Below, one piece after another: positions 41,717-49,942 of a DNA stretch of 57,776 nucleotides. The position numbers and the translations under genes are program-made. The notes beneath the pieces were generated by a model, which was not told the DNA's origin, searched no databases, and saw nothing but the letters and a program-made list of their open reading frames with translations. Each line of letters begins with the position of its first letter. The stretch's first letter is position 1. The stretch covers positions 1-57,776 of the forward strand of contig JAFULM010000031.1 in assembly GCA_017483185.1 (NCBI GenBank), in the 5' to 3' direction. Source of the stretch: Prevotella sp. (lineage in GTDB: Bacteria > Bacteroidota > Bacteroidia > Bacteroidales > Bacteroidaceae).

Positions 41717-43210
41717 ATGGAACAGACTTTCATTAAGATCAATCCGGCCGACACCGTCGTCGTCTGCCTTCAGCCGAAGAGCAAGGGCGAGACAATCGAA
41801 GTGGACGGCAAGACCATCACAATCAATCAGGACACTCCTGCCGGTCACAAAATCCTCATCACTGATACGGAGGAAGGTCGCGACATCATAAAATACGGCT
41901 ATCCCATCGGTCACGCACGCCAAAATCTCAAGGCCGGCGACTGGGTGAACGAAAACAACCTGAAGACAAATCTGGCAGGAACACTGGAATATACATACAA
42001 TCCCGTCAACGAACAGCTGACCATCAAGAACGAAAAGCGCACCTTCCGCGGATATGTCCGCGCCAACGGGGAGGTGGGCATCCGCAACGAGGTGTGGATT
42101 GTCCCCACCGTGGGATGCGTCAACGGCATTGCAGAACGACTCGCCGAAGAACTGAAAAAGGAGACCGGATGTGAAGGCATCGACGCCATCTACGCATGGC
42201 ACCACAACTACGGATGCTCTCAGCTGAGCGGAGACCACGAAAACACACGCAAGGTTCTGCGCGACATCGTGCTCCACCCCAATGCCGGCGCCGTGCTCGT
42301 GCTCGGTCTCGGATGCGAAAACAATCAGCCGGAACTGTTTGAGCAGTTGCTCGGTGACTACGACAAGGAGCGCATCAAGTTCCTCGTCACTCAGAAAGTG
42401 GATGGCGACGAAGTGGAAGCCGGCATGCAGATACTCCGCGAACTGTACGCCAAGGCAAAGAAAGACAGCCGCGAGGATGTCCCCGTCAGCAAACTGCGCG
42501 TGGGTCTGAAATGCGGCGGAAGCGACGGATTCAGCGGTATCACGGCCAACCCGCTCGTCGGCGAGTTCTCCGACTGGCTTGTGGCACAGGGCGGAACGTC
42601 CATACTGACAGAGGTACCGGAGATGTTTGGCGCCGAAACGATACTGATGAACCGCTGCGAGACAAGCGAACTGTTTGACAAGACGGTCAGCATGATCAAC
42701 AACTTCAAGGAGTATTTCCTCAGCCACGGCGAACCTGTCGGCGAAAATCCGTCACCGGGCAACAAGGCCGGAGGTATATCCACGCTGGAGGACAAGGCCC
42801 TCGGATGCACACAGAAGTGCGGCCGCGCACCGGTCAGCGGTGTGCTGGAATATGGCGACCGACTGGAGACAACCGGCCTCAACCTGCTCTCCGCTCCCGG
42901 CAACGACCTCGTGGCAGCCACGGCTTTGGCTTCTGCCGGATGTCAGATAGTGCTCTTCACCACCGGCCGCGGAACACCATTCGGCACGTTCGTGCCCACG
43001 ATGAAGATTGCGACAAACCCCACTTTGGCCGCACGCAAGCCAAACTGGATCGACTTCAGCGCCGGACAGCTCATCGAGGGACGCACGATGCAAGAGCTCG
43101 TTCCTGAGTTTATCGACAAAATCCTGGCCGTGGCAAGCGGCGAGAAAGCTCGCAACGAGGTCAACGGCTATCGCGAGATTGCCATCTTCAAGAATGGAGT
43201 GACACTGTAA
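41717..43210 (+). CDS. uxaA: Altronate dehydratase
   Basis: 497 residues. An N-terminal SAF domain (about 1-100) is followed by the catalytic UxaA domain: TFRGYVRANGEVGIRNEVW, AWHHNYGCSQLSGDHENT, LKCGGSDGFSGITANP, GCTQKCGRAPVSG. It is an Fe/Mn-dependent enzyme that dehydrates D-altronate (from galacturonate) to KDG, the substrate of KdgK encoded 3 kb away on the other strand. UxaB/UxaC for the upper steps are not in the window. Confidence 0.93.
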   Translation: MEQTFIKINPADTVVVCLQPKSKGETIEVDGKTITINQDTPAGHKILITDTEEGRDIIKYGYPIGHARQNLKAGDWVNENNLKTNLAGTLEYTYNPVNEQLTIKNEKRTFRGYVRANGEVGIRNEVWIVPTVGCVNGIAERLAEELKKETGCEGIDAIYAWHHNYGCSQLSGDHENTRKVLRDIVLHPNAGAVLVLGLGCENNQPELFEQLLGDYDKERIKFLVTQKVDGDEVEAGMQILRELYAKAKKDSREDVPVSKLRVGLKCGGSDGFSGITANPLVGEFSDWLVAQGGTSILTEVPEMFGAETILMNRCETSELFDKTVSMINNFKEYFLSHGEPVGENPSPGNKAGGISTLEDKALGCTQKCGRAPVSGVLEYGDRLETTGLNLLSAPGNDLVAATALASAGCQIVLFTTGRGTPFGTFVPTMKIATNPTLAARKPNWIDFSAGQLIEGRTMQELVPEFIDKILAVASGEKARNEVNGYREIAIFKNGVTL

Positions 43211-43225
43211 GTAGGCTCTTGGCTC

Positions 43226-43315
43226 TAAACGTTAAACTTGTAACCTTGTGATTTGCATGCAGCGCTGACAACGAACGGCGCATCATGCACACATAAGGTT
43301 ACAAGTTTAGCGTTT
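43226..43315. repeat. Inverted repeat in the uxaA-transporter gap
   Basis: Arms TAAACGTTAAACTTGTAACC and GGTTACAAGTTTAGCGTTTA with small mismatches and a loop of about 38 bp; a partial third copy (AAAGTTACAAGTTTAAAG) follows at 43341. Confidence 0.65.
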
Positions 43316-43372
43316 AAAATCCAGGCCGCAGCGGTATTCATAAAGTTACAAGTTTAAAGTAAAAAGTAAAAA

Positions 43373-44647
43373 ATGTCCAAAGGTCTCATCGCACTCAGCC
43401 CGCTGCTGGTGTTCATCGGTCTGTATCTCGTCACCTCAATCATCGCAGGCGACTTCTACAAGGTGCCCATCACCGTGGCGTTCATGATTTCGTCGGTATA
43501 TGCCGTCGTCATCAGCGGAGGTATGCCGCTGCACAAACGCATCGACACCTTCAACCGCGGAGCCGGCACGGAAAACATGATGCTGATGCTTTGGATCTTT
43601 GTCTTGGCCGGAGCCTTCGCCAACAGTGCGAAGGTGATGGGCTGCATCGACGCCACCGTCAATCTCACATTGACACTACTGCCCGGCAATATGCTCTTGG
43701 CAGGACTCTTTTTGGCCGCCTGTTTCATATCTTTAGCCGTCGGGACGAGCGTCGGAACAATCGTCGCACTGACCCCGATAGCCGCCGGCATCGCCCACTC
43801 GACCGGAACAAGCGTACCGATGATGACGGCCGTAGTGGTCGGAGGCTCGTTTTTCGGCGACAATCTGTCGTTCATTTCCGACACGACAATAGTCGCCACG
43901 TCGACACAAGGATGCAAGCTGAGCGACAAATTCCGCGTCAATTCCTATCTTGCCATGCCCGCTGCCGCCATAATACTGATGCTCTACATCTTCATGGGAC
44001 AAGGCATGACATCTCCGCAGACCATCCCCGATGTCGAGTATATAAAGGTATTGCCATATATCACCGTGCTCATCATAGCCATAACGGGTATGAATGTCAT
44101 GGCCGTGCTCACCATCGGATTGGCTCTGACCGGCCTGATTGGCATCACGAGCGGCACGTTTGACATGTTCGGATGGTTCGGAGCGATGGGAGACGGTATC
44201 CTCAACATGGGCGAACTGATCATAATAACAATGATGGCTGGAGGAATGCTCGAACTGATAAAGGCCAACGGAGGCATCGACTATGTCATCACAACCATGA
44301 CACGCCACGTCAAGGACAAACGCGGAGCCGAACTCTCTATCGCCACTCTGGTCACTCTGGTTGACATCTGCACGGCAAACAACACTGTCGCCATAATCAC
44401 CGTGGGAGGCATCGCCAAACAGATTGCCGACCGCTTCGGAGTGGACCGCCGCAAGAGCGCAAGCATCCTGGACACAATGTCATGCTGCATGCAGGGCATA
44501 ATACCATACGGAGCACAGATACTGATGGCAGCCGGACTGGCTTCGCTCAATCCCGTGAGCATCATTCCGTATCTGTATTATCCGTTCTGCATCGGCATAA
44601 TAGCCATTCTCGCCATTATATTCAGATATCCGAAAAGATATTCTTAA
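43373..44647 (+). CDS. NhaC-type Na+/H+ antiporter family protein
   Basis: 424 residues and about eleven membrane helices. Typical antiporter segments are VGTSVGTIVALTPIA, GGSFFGDNLSFISDTTI and the C-terminal ILDTMSCCMQGIIPYGAQIL. Relatives exchange Na+ for H+ or carry organic acids. The position after uxaA permits a role in uronate transport or in balancing Na+ from symport; this is inference. Confidence 0.85.
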   Translation: MSKGLIALSPLLVFIGLYLVTSIIAGDFYKVPITVAFMISSVYAVVISGGMPLHKRIDTFNRGAGTENMMLMLWIFVLAGAFANSAKVMGCIDATVNLTLTLLPGNMLLAGLFLAACFISLAVGTSVGTIVALTPIAAGIAHSTGTSVPMMTAVVVGGSFFGDNLSFISDTTIVATSTQGCKLSDKFRVNSYLAMPAAAIILMLYIFMGQGMTSPQTIPDVEYIKVLPYITVLIIAITGMNVMAVLTIGLALTGLIGITSGTFDMFGWFGAMGDGILNMGELIIITMMAGGMLELIKANGGIDYVITTMTRHVKDKRGAELSIATLVTLVDICTANNTVAIITVGGIAKQIADRFGVDRRKSASILDTMSCCMQGIIPYGAQILMAAGLASLNPVSIIPYLYYPFCIGIIAILAIIFRYPKRYS

Positions 44648-44707
44648 GTGGAAAATGCCGCTACAACATCATACAAAAGCATGAACAACTGACAAAACGA
44701 GACCACA

Positions 44708-45817
44708 ATGGACGTAGTACAGCGCAACTTCTTCCGTCTGCTGCGCAGCGGAACATTCGGAGGACATGAGCCGGTCGAACCCATGTCGGCATACAAGTGG
44801 AACCGTCTCTACCAGATGGCACTCATGCACGGCGTGGCCGCCCTGACGGCCGACGGCATCGAACGTCATCGGAAGGACTTCTTTCTCACACTGTCCGACG
44901 AACAGAAACGAATATGGCAGAAAGCCATTGAAGACACCGAAACGGCCAACTGCAAGATAAACACGTGTGCTGCCGAACTGTTGGGAACACTGAACAAGGA
45001 GCAGTTGCGCCCGATTCTACTCAAAGGCCAGGCTATGGCGGCGCTCTATGAGAATCCGTTGCATCGAACAATCGGAGACATCGACATCTTCTTTCCCTAC
45101 TCCACACAAGGACGCAAAGCTGACCAATGGGCTCGCAGTCATGGCACGGAGCAACCGGCCGAGGAACGCGACAGGATGAAGTACTTGTGGAACGGTATCA
45201 ATATCGAGCATCACCACCGCATGCAGCGTCTCACCAATCCAAGACTTAACCGCCGACTGCAAAACATCATCAGCAGCGAGATAAACTGCTGCGACTCGTC
45301 TTACGTAACCATCGAAGGCACAAAAGTCGAGACGCTGCCGCCAACATTAAATCTGCTTTACATCATTACCCGCATCGTCCGCTACATCCTCAACGAAGGC
45401 ATCAGCCTCAAACAAATCATCGATCTCGGCATGTTCCTACGCAAGGACGGGGATAAAGTGGATTTCGTAAAGTTGCAATCGTGGTTAGACCGGCTTCGGA
45501 TGCAATGGATGGCGCGTCTGATTGGCGGCCTGTTAGTGCGCATCTTCAGTTTCACGGAAGACGAAATCCCCTTCATGAACGGCCATTCGGACCCAAGCGT
45601 GGACAGCGTCATAACTGACGTACTGCGTCTGTCGGCAACGCACAACGACAACTGGTATTTCACTCAGGGCAAAAACATATTCGTCCGCACGAGCGACTCC
45701 AACGCCATGATATGGCAGATGCGTCACAGCGCAAAATACTTGAAATACTATCCGACCGAGACCGTGACCAACTTCTTTGCCACCTTCGCCAACTCGCTGT
45801 CGAGGATTGAGGAATAA
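44708..45817 (+). CDS. Nucleotidyltransferase-fold protein of unknown target
   Basis: 369 residues. The central motif ILLKGQAMAALYENPLHRTI followed by GDIDIFF gives the paired acidic residues of the uncharacterised nucleotidyltransferase family (NTP_transf_5/PF14907 type). The C-terminal half is helical. Members often occur near surface-polysaccharide or radical-SAM peptide genes. Here it follows the transporter by 60 bp, so co-transcription is possible without a clear functional link. Confidence 0.75.
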   Translation: MDVVQRNFFRLLRSGTFGGHEPVEPMSAYKWNRLYQMALMHGVAALTADGIERHRKDFFLTLSDEQKRIWQKAIEDTETANCKINTCAAELLGTLNKEQLRPILLKGQAMAALYENPLHRTIGDIDIFFPYSTQGRKADQWARSHGTEQPAEERDRMKYLWNGINIEHHHRMQRLTNPRLNRRLQNIISSEINCCDSSYVTIEGTKVETLPPTLNLLYIITRIVRYILNEGISLKQIIDLGMFLRKDGDKVDFVKLQSWLDRLRMQWMARLIGGLLVRIFSFTEDEIPFMNGHSDPSVDSVITDVLRLSATHNDNWYFTQGKNIFVRTSDSNAMIWQMRHSAKYLKYYPTETVTNFFATFANSLSRIEE

Positions 45818-45839
45818 AAACGTGTACTATCAAAACGAC

Positions 45840-45880
45840 AATCCCCGGAAATCAATCGCGTTGTCTGATTTCCGGGGATT
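45840..45880. terminator. Bidirectional hairpin terminator
   Basis: Arms AATCCCCGGAAATCA and TGATTTCCGGGGATT between convergent genes, 22 bp after the upstream stop and 33 bp from the next one. Confidence 0.75.
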
Positions 45881-45913
45881 ATCGTCAGGCGTCATTCGAA
45901 CAGACACCGGCCG

Positions 45914-47041
45914 TCAGGGCACGATTTTCTTCATGTTCAGATCGCTGATCTTATGCTCAGGCGAGACACCGGCCACCACGTTGTAGGTGCTGAAAGTCTC
46001 TTTGCTTGTGTCATTGCGCGTGATGCGATGGTCGACTGAGAATGTGACGGTATATTTGTAACGGCCGTCGCCTGCGTCTGTCTTTTCTATTTTCCAATCG
46101 TTGTTCAGGGAGAAGGTCATGCCAGTAATGTCGTCCGGAGCATGGAGTTTTTTCATATATGTCATGACATCCGTCTTAGTGGCATTCTCCTTGTGAAGGA
46201 AACTGCCGAGCACGCCGCTGAGTGTTTCGGTGAGGGAAGCCTCCTCATTGTTGGCCAAAGCCGTGAAATAGTTGCCGAAAAGACTGCTTATCATCTGACG
46301 GTCGTCGTCCGTAACGCGGCGTGCATCCGACTTTTCAAACATGATACGGGCCTCGTCAAGATGGAGTCCGTTGTCGAGATGGCCGTCGATGTATGCCTGA
46401 TAAGCCTCGGGAGTGTCGGCCGCCGTGGCGGCGAGCCAGTCGAGTGAGTCAATCTTCAGACGCGCTTCGGTCACATGGATGCTTCCGGGATGCAGCTGGA
46501 TGTAACGCTCCAGTGCGGTCTTTGATCCACTGCGCACGGCGTTGCCCCATTCGGTGTCGACCTTACGGAGCTGTTCGAGATGGGCCGCGATGGAGTCACG
46601 ATGCTCCTGCGGAGCTTCGGTATAGACATCAAGAAAATTCTGGAGCACGGCCGGCTCGCTGCTGGCCATAGCGTTTTCGTAAGCATCCATTTCGTTCTTG
46701 TCCTGCGTCGTCTTATAGAAATAAAGGCTGACGAACACGGCAAGCAGAGCCACGACAAAAGACACGATCAGAACGACGTATGTCCTCTTCATTCCACCCT
46801 TTGCCGGTGACGTCTCCTGCTCTGCCGTCACCTCCGGCCGGGGTGTCACCGGTTGCGGCTTCACCTCGGGAATGTTCAGCGGATGATGACAGTTGGGACA
46901 CTCATCACTATCATTAAACACAACGTCTCCACACTCGGGGCATTTTGTGATCTTGCCTGCAATCTCTATCCCACAGCTGGGACAAGTCTTTGCCTGATCG
47001 CTGACCTGATGGCCACATTCCGGACACTTTATTATCGCCAT
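45914..47041 (-). CDS. Zinc-ribbon membrane protein
   Basis: Start at ATG 47041 (MAIIKCPECGHQVSDQAKTC), 375 residues. Three CxxC-type ribbon knuckles lie in the first 55 residues (CPECGH, CPSCG, CPECGD, CPNCHHP), then a Pro-rich linker, one membrane helix (about 88-112) and an extracytoplasmic helical plus beta region. No enzyme motif. It follows the GH25 gene with a single base between stop and start, so they are coupled. Role unknown. Confidence 0.75.
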   Translation of the reverse strand: MAIIKCPECGHQVSDQAKTCPSCGIEIAGKITKCPECGDVVFNDSDECPNCHHPLNIPEVKPQPVTPRPEVTAEQETSPAKGGMKRTYVVLIVSFVVALLAVFVSLYFYKTTQDKNEMDAYENAMASSEPAVLQNFLDVYTEAPQEHRDSIAAHLEQLRKVDTEWGNAVRSGSKTALERYIQLHPGSIHVTEARLKIDSLDWLAATAADTPEAYQAYIDGHLDNGLHLDEARIMFEKSDARRVTDDDRQMISSLFGNYFTALANNEEASLTETLSGVLGSFLHKENATKTDVMTYMKKLHAPDDITGMTFSLNNDWKIEKTDAGDGRYKYTVTFSVDHRITRNDTSKETFSTYNVVAGVSPEHKISDLNMKKIVP

Positions 47042-47042
47042 A

Positions 47043-47786
47043 TCAATATCTGTTTTCTGTTTTTTGTTTTTCCGTTTTCTTATCTTCTTCACCGATGTCG
47101 TGACGGAAGCGTATCTCCCTCAACCCGTGACGTCCCATGAACCGACTCTTGTCGACATAACCGACCACGCCGTCGATATGGCCCTTACACGTGTACTGCC
47201 ACATCGTGAAGTCGCGGTCGTCCGCCAGGACCGGCACACGATCGGTGTATTGGGCTATCATGAGACGGTAGTCGTCGATTTTGCCGCAAAGATGCTTGTT
47301 GTAGAAATTGGTGTAAGTATAGAGCAAGGGCTTCTGGCCGTATGCCTCTTCCACAAGCCGAAGAAACTTGAACAGCGAGTCACAAAACTCCTCCGTCCCA
47401 TATCCGCCGGCGGTCTCGATGTCTATCATGGGGAGCAAGTCCTGCTCTTCCGGCAGACACTGGGTCATGAAGTTCTCCAACTGTTGCTGCTGGTCGGTCT
47501 TCGGACGATAGAAGTGGTAGCTGCCGACTTTGAGACCGTATCGTTTGGCCAGCTCTATGTTCTGTTCATATTTATGGTCAATCCTGTCACCGCCCTCTGT
47601 CGCCTTGAGATAGACGTAGGCCGTCTTGGCATTTTCTCCGACAGCCTGCCAGAACACATCGCCTTGATAGTGGCTGAGGTCTATGCCGTGGACATGGGTG
47701 CAGGTGTCCTCACATTGCTCAAAAAACTCCTGTGCCCCTGCACATAACGGTAGAAAGATTGAAATAATCAAAATCAAGTTTCTCAT
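47043..47786 (-). CDS. Secreted GH25 muramidase
   Basis: 247 residues with a signal peptide (1-19). GH25 lysozyme pattern: HGIDLSHYQGDVFWQAV, AYVYLKATEGG, VGSYHFYRP, and the catalytic DxE in LLPMIDIET; then YTNFYNKHL and TMWQYTCKG. It hydrolyses the glycan strands of peptidoglycan. The C-terminal 20 residues are Lys/Glu-rich and non-domain. Confidence 0.92.
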   Translation of the reverse strand: MRNLILIISIFLPLCAGAQEFFEQCEDTCTHVHGIDLSHYQGDVFWQAVGENAKTAYVYLKATEGGDRIDHKYEQNIELAKRYGLKVGSYHFYRPKTDQQQQLENFMTQCLPEEQDLLPMIDIETAGGYGTEEFCDSLFKFLRLVEEAYGQKPLLYTYTNFYNKHLCGKIDDYRLMIAQYTDRVPVLADDRDFTMWQYTCKGHIDGVVGYVDKSRFMGRHGLREIRFRHDIGEEDKKTEKQKTENRY

Positions 47787-47808
47787 TACTCTGCAATGAA
47801 TTTAGGCG

Positions 47809-47846
47809 CAAAGGTACAAACTATTAATAGAAAAAGTGTAACTTTG
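47809..47846. promoter_or_regulatory. Divergent promoters for the GH25 and protease genes
   Basis: Minus-strand TACCTTTG at 47809-47816 lies 23 bp before the GH25 start. Plus-strand TAACTTTG at 47839-47846 lies 20 bp before the protease start. Confidence 0.55.
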
Positions 47847-47865
47847 TCCCAAAATAATTACACAG

Positions 47866-49116
47866 ATGAAGCATTTACTTGTTATGCTCGCCGCCGTGAC
47901 ATTAGTGCTCGGATGCAACAGCGAAGATGAAGATACTTTCACCCCGGACCCGGTCACACCCCGTACGCCACACACGGTGATGGTCTATATGACAGCCGAA
48001 AACAATCTCTCGGGCAATGCCAACAGTGACATCAAGGAAATGATACGCGCGTCGGCCGACATTCCCGACGGCTCAAATCTCGTGGTCTTTGTCGACAGAG
48101 CGAGCACTACCGAGCTGCCGTTTGTCGCCACCATCAGCAACGGAGAGATTGTCAAGGACAACAGATTCAGCCCGGAAGAGGACTTCATCTCAACAGATCC
48201 GAAACGGATGCGGAAAACGCTCAGATGGATGATGGACCACTATCCGGCCGAAGACTACGGGCTGGTCTTGTGGGGGCACAGCAGCGGATGGTTAATCAGC
48301 ACTGACTCCATAGCCACCGACGACGCGCCGGCGGGCAAGATGCACAGGGCTTACGGATGGGACACGGGCAACAACAGCCAAGGCGGCACCGGCAAGTGGA
48401 TCAACATCCCGACCCTGGCCGACGTGTTGGAGAGTCTGCCCCACAAACTGAAATTCATCTTTGCCGACTGCTGCAACTTCCAGACGGCAGAGACAGCCTT
48501 CGAGTTGCGCCATGCCGCAGACTACATCATAGCCTCACCGGCCGAGACACCTGCCTGCGGAGCACCCTACGACCAACTGATTGTTCCGCTGTTCGACGAC
48601 AAAGAAGACTTCTACAAAAGCATCGCCGACACATACAACGCCATGACAGTCAACCGCGACGAGCGTGTCCCGATGGCCGTCGTGCGCACGTCGGAGATGG
48701 AGCGTCTGGCCGTGGCGACAAAGTACGTCGTCAGACTGATGGCAGCCAGAAAGCAGACCGTCACGGACGGTGTCATATACTACCGGACGCACACGACCCA
48801 CAGCAGCCTAAAAATCATGTTTGACGCCAACGATATCATCCGGAAAAACATCGGAGACGAACATCCGGAAGCGTATCAGCAATGGAAATCGGCTTTCGAC
48901 AACGCCGTCATATACCGAGCCACAAGCACAAAATGGCTGACGGCCTACCCCATCGACTTCGGATTTGACGCAACCGGAGAGTATTACGGCGGCATGAGCA
49001 TGTTCGTCCCACTGGACGTCTATGACACACCGGGATGCAGCTACAATCAGGACATCCGCCGGACGGAATGGTACTGGGCCGCAGGTTTTGACAATCATTA
49101 CGCAGGTTCGGAATAA
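47866..49116 (+). CDS. Clostripain-like (C11 family) cysteine protease lipoprotein
   Basis: 416 residues with a lipoprotein signal (VLGC, Cys17). The catalytic His138 is in VLWGHSSG and Cys202 or Cys203 in FADCCNFQTAE, in the caspase-like fold of peptidase C11. The N-terminus of the mature protein contains HTVMVYMTAENNLS. Such Bacteroidales proteases cleave after basic residues and may self-process. Surface or periplasmic location is expected from the lipid anchor. Confidence 0.9.
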   Translation: MKHLLVMLAAVTLVLGCNSEDEDTFTPDPVTPRTPHTVMVYMTAENNLSGNANSDIKEMIRASADIPDGSNLVVFVDRASTTELPFVATISNGEIVKDNRFSPEEDFISTDPKRMRKTLRWMMDHYPAEDYGLVLWGHSSGWLISTDSIATDDAPAGKMHRAYGWDTGNNSQGGTGKWINIPTLADVLESLPHKLKFIFADCCNFQTAETAFELRHAADYIIASPAETPACGAPYDQLIVPLFDDKEDFYKSIADTYNAMTVNRDERVPMAVVRTSEMERLAVATKYVVRLMAARKQTVTDGVIYYRTHTTHSSLKIMFDANDIIRKNIGDEHPEAYQQWKSAFDNAVIYRATSTKWLTAYPIDFGFDATGEYYGGMSMFVPLDVYDTPGCSYNQDIRRTEWYWAAGFDNHYAGSE

Positions 49117-49204
49117 CGGATGGTTCGTCAGGCATCTGAGTGATGTCTTACGCAACGGCCCCATTGGGATGTTTTTAAGTGAGGGAGGGAAATTGCGATG
49201 AAGC

Positions 49205-49240
49205 GTAGCGAAAAATCTGTCCCTACCGTGTGTCTCAACA
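49205..49240 (-). repeat. Partial GTAGGGAC-family element end
   Basis: The minus strand reads GGTAGGGACAGATTTTTCGC, matching the core of the element at 49709 (GGTAGGGACATATTTTTCGC) in opposite orientation about 510 bp away. Confidence 0.5.
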
Positions 49241-49349
49241 TTCTCACCTTCACCTTTTTGTAAACATTGTTACTAAAAAAATCAGGACAAACAAAAATGT
49301 GAGTTTTTAGCCTCCAAAATGCCTCAAAATCATGTTCACGAAGCGACGG

Positions 49350-49463
49350 TCATGCCGTAAGGGCCCCGCGAGGTTGCAACGGGGCCGCCGCGAGGTTGCA
49401 ACGAGCGCCCCGTTGCACTCCAACGGGCATGCCGTTGCGACTCAACGGGGCCCTTACGGCAGC
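49350..49463. repeat. GC-rich modular palindrome array 3
   Basis: Words GCCGTAAGGGCCCC, GCGAGGTTGCAACGGGGCCG (with a second GCGAGGTTGCAACG), CAACGGGCATGCCGTTGC and CAACGGGGCCCTTACGGC. Same word set as arrays 1 and 2. It lies between the protease and glnS genes. Confidence 0.75.
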
Positions 49464-49464
49464 G

Positions 49465-49501
49465 AAAAAGCAGCGTTTTTGACCAAAAAACGCTGCTTTT
49501 T
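49465..49501. terminator. Hairpin with A/T-flanked arms
   Basis: AAAAAGCAGCGTTTTT pairs with AAAAACGCTGCTTTTT; the T-run on the plus strand fits an intrinsic terminator, though it is about 350 bp after the protease gene. Confidence 0.5.
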
Positions 49502-49708
49502 GGCGTCAAAAAGTTGCACAAATCGCGAGCTTTTCCGATAACCGTCTCGCTGTCAGCCGATTGTGATTGCACGCGCTATTTTGCGATATTTGCAACCGTC
49601 GGACAGTTTCGTGGAAAAGAATGGCAAAATGAAGGCGTTTAGAGGCCTTTTTTAACACTTTTTGTCCGCAATTTTCCGAATTTATTTCAAGACCCGCTCC
49701 CCATGTGG

Positions 49709-49787
49709 GTGTATCAAAATGACCACATGATGCTTGGTAGGGACATATTTTTCGCTACCGTGTGTTTCTCCCGCATTTTGATACATC
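49709..49787. repeat. GTAGGGAC-family element (copy with outer GTGTATCAAAATG arms)
   Basis: Outer arms GTGTATCAAAATG and CATTTTGATACATC enclose GGTAGGGACATATTTTTCGC. The element at 56015 has matching outer arms (GTGTCAAAATG/CATTTTGACAC). The rest of 49502-49899 is without features. Confidence 0.6.
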
Positions 49788-49899
49788 CTCAGTTCTGCTG
49801 CGCCCTCAATAAGGAATGTACCAATAGCCGCCCGACTCAATTATTATAGAAGAAAAACAAAAAACCAAGTCATATAATAATGTATTAGGAATTAATTTA

Positions 49900-49907
49900 T
49901 TACCTTT
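49900..49907 (+). promoter_or_regulatory. glnS promoter -7 element
   Basis: TACCTTTG, 36 bp upstream of the glnS start. Confidence 0.55.
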
Positions 49908-49942
49908 GCAACCACAAAAACAAAATAACAGCAACAACGATT

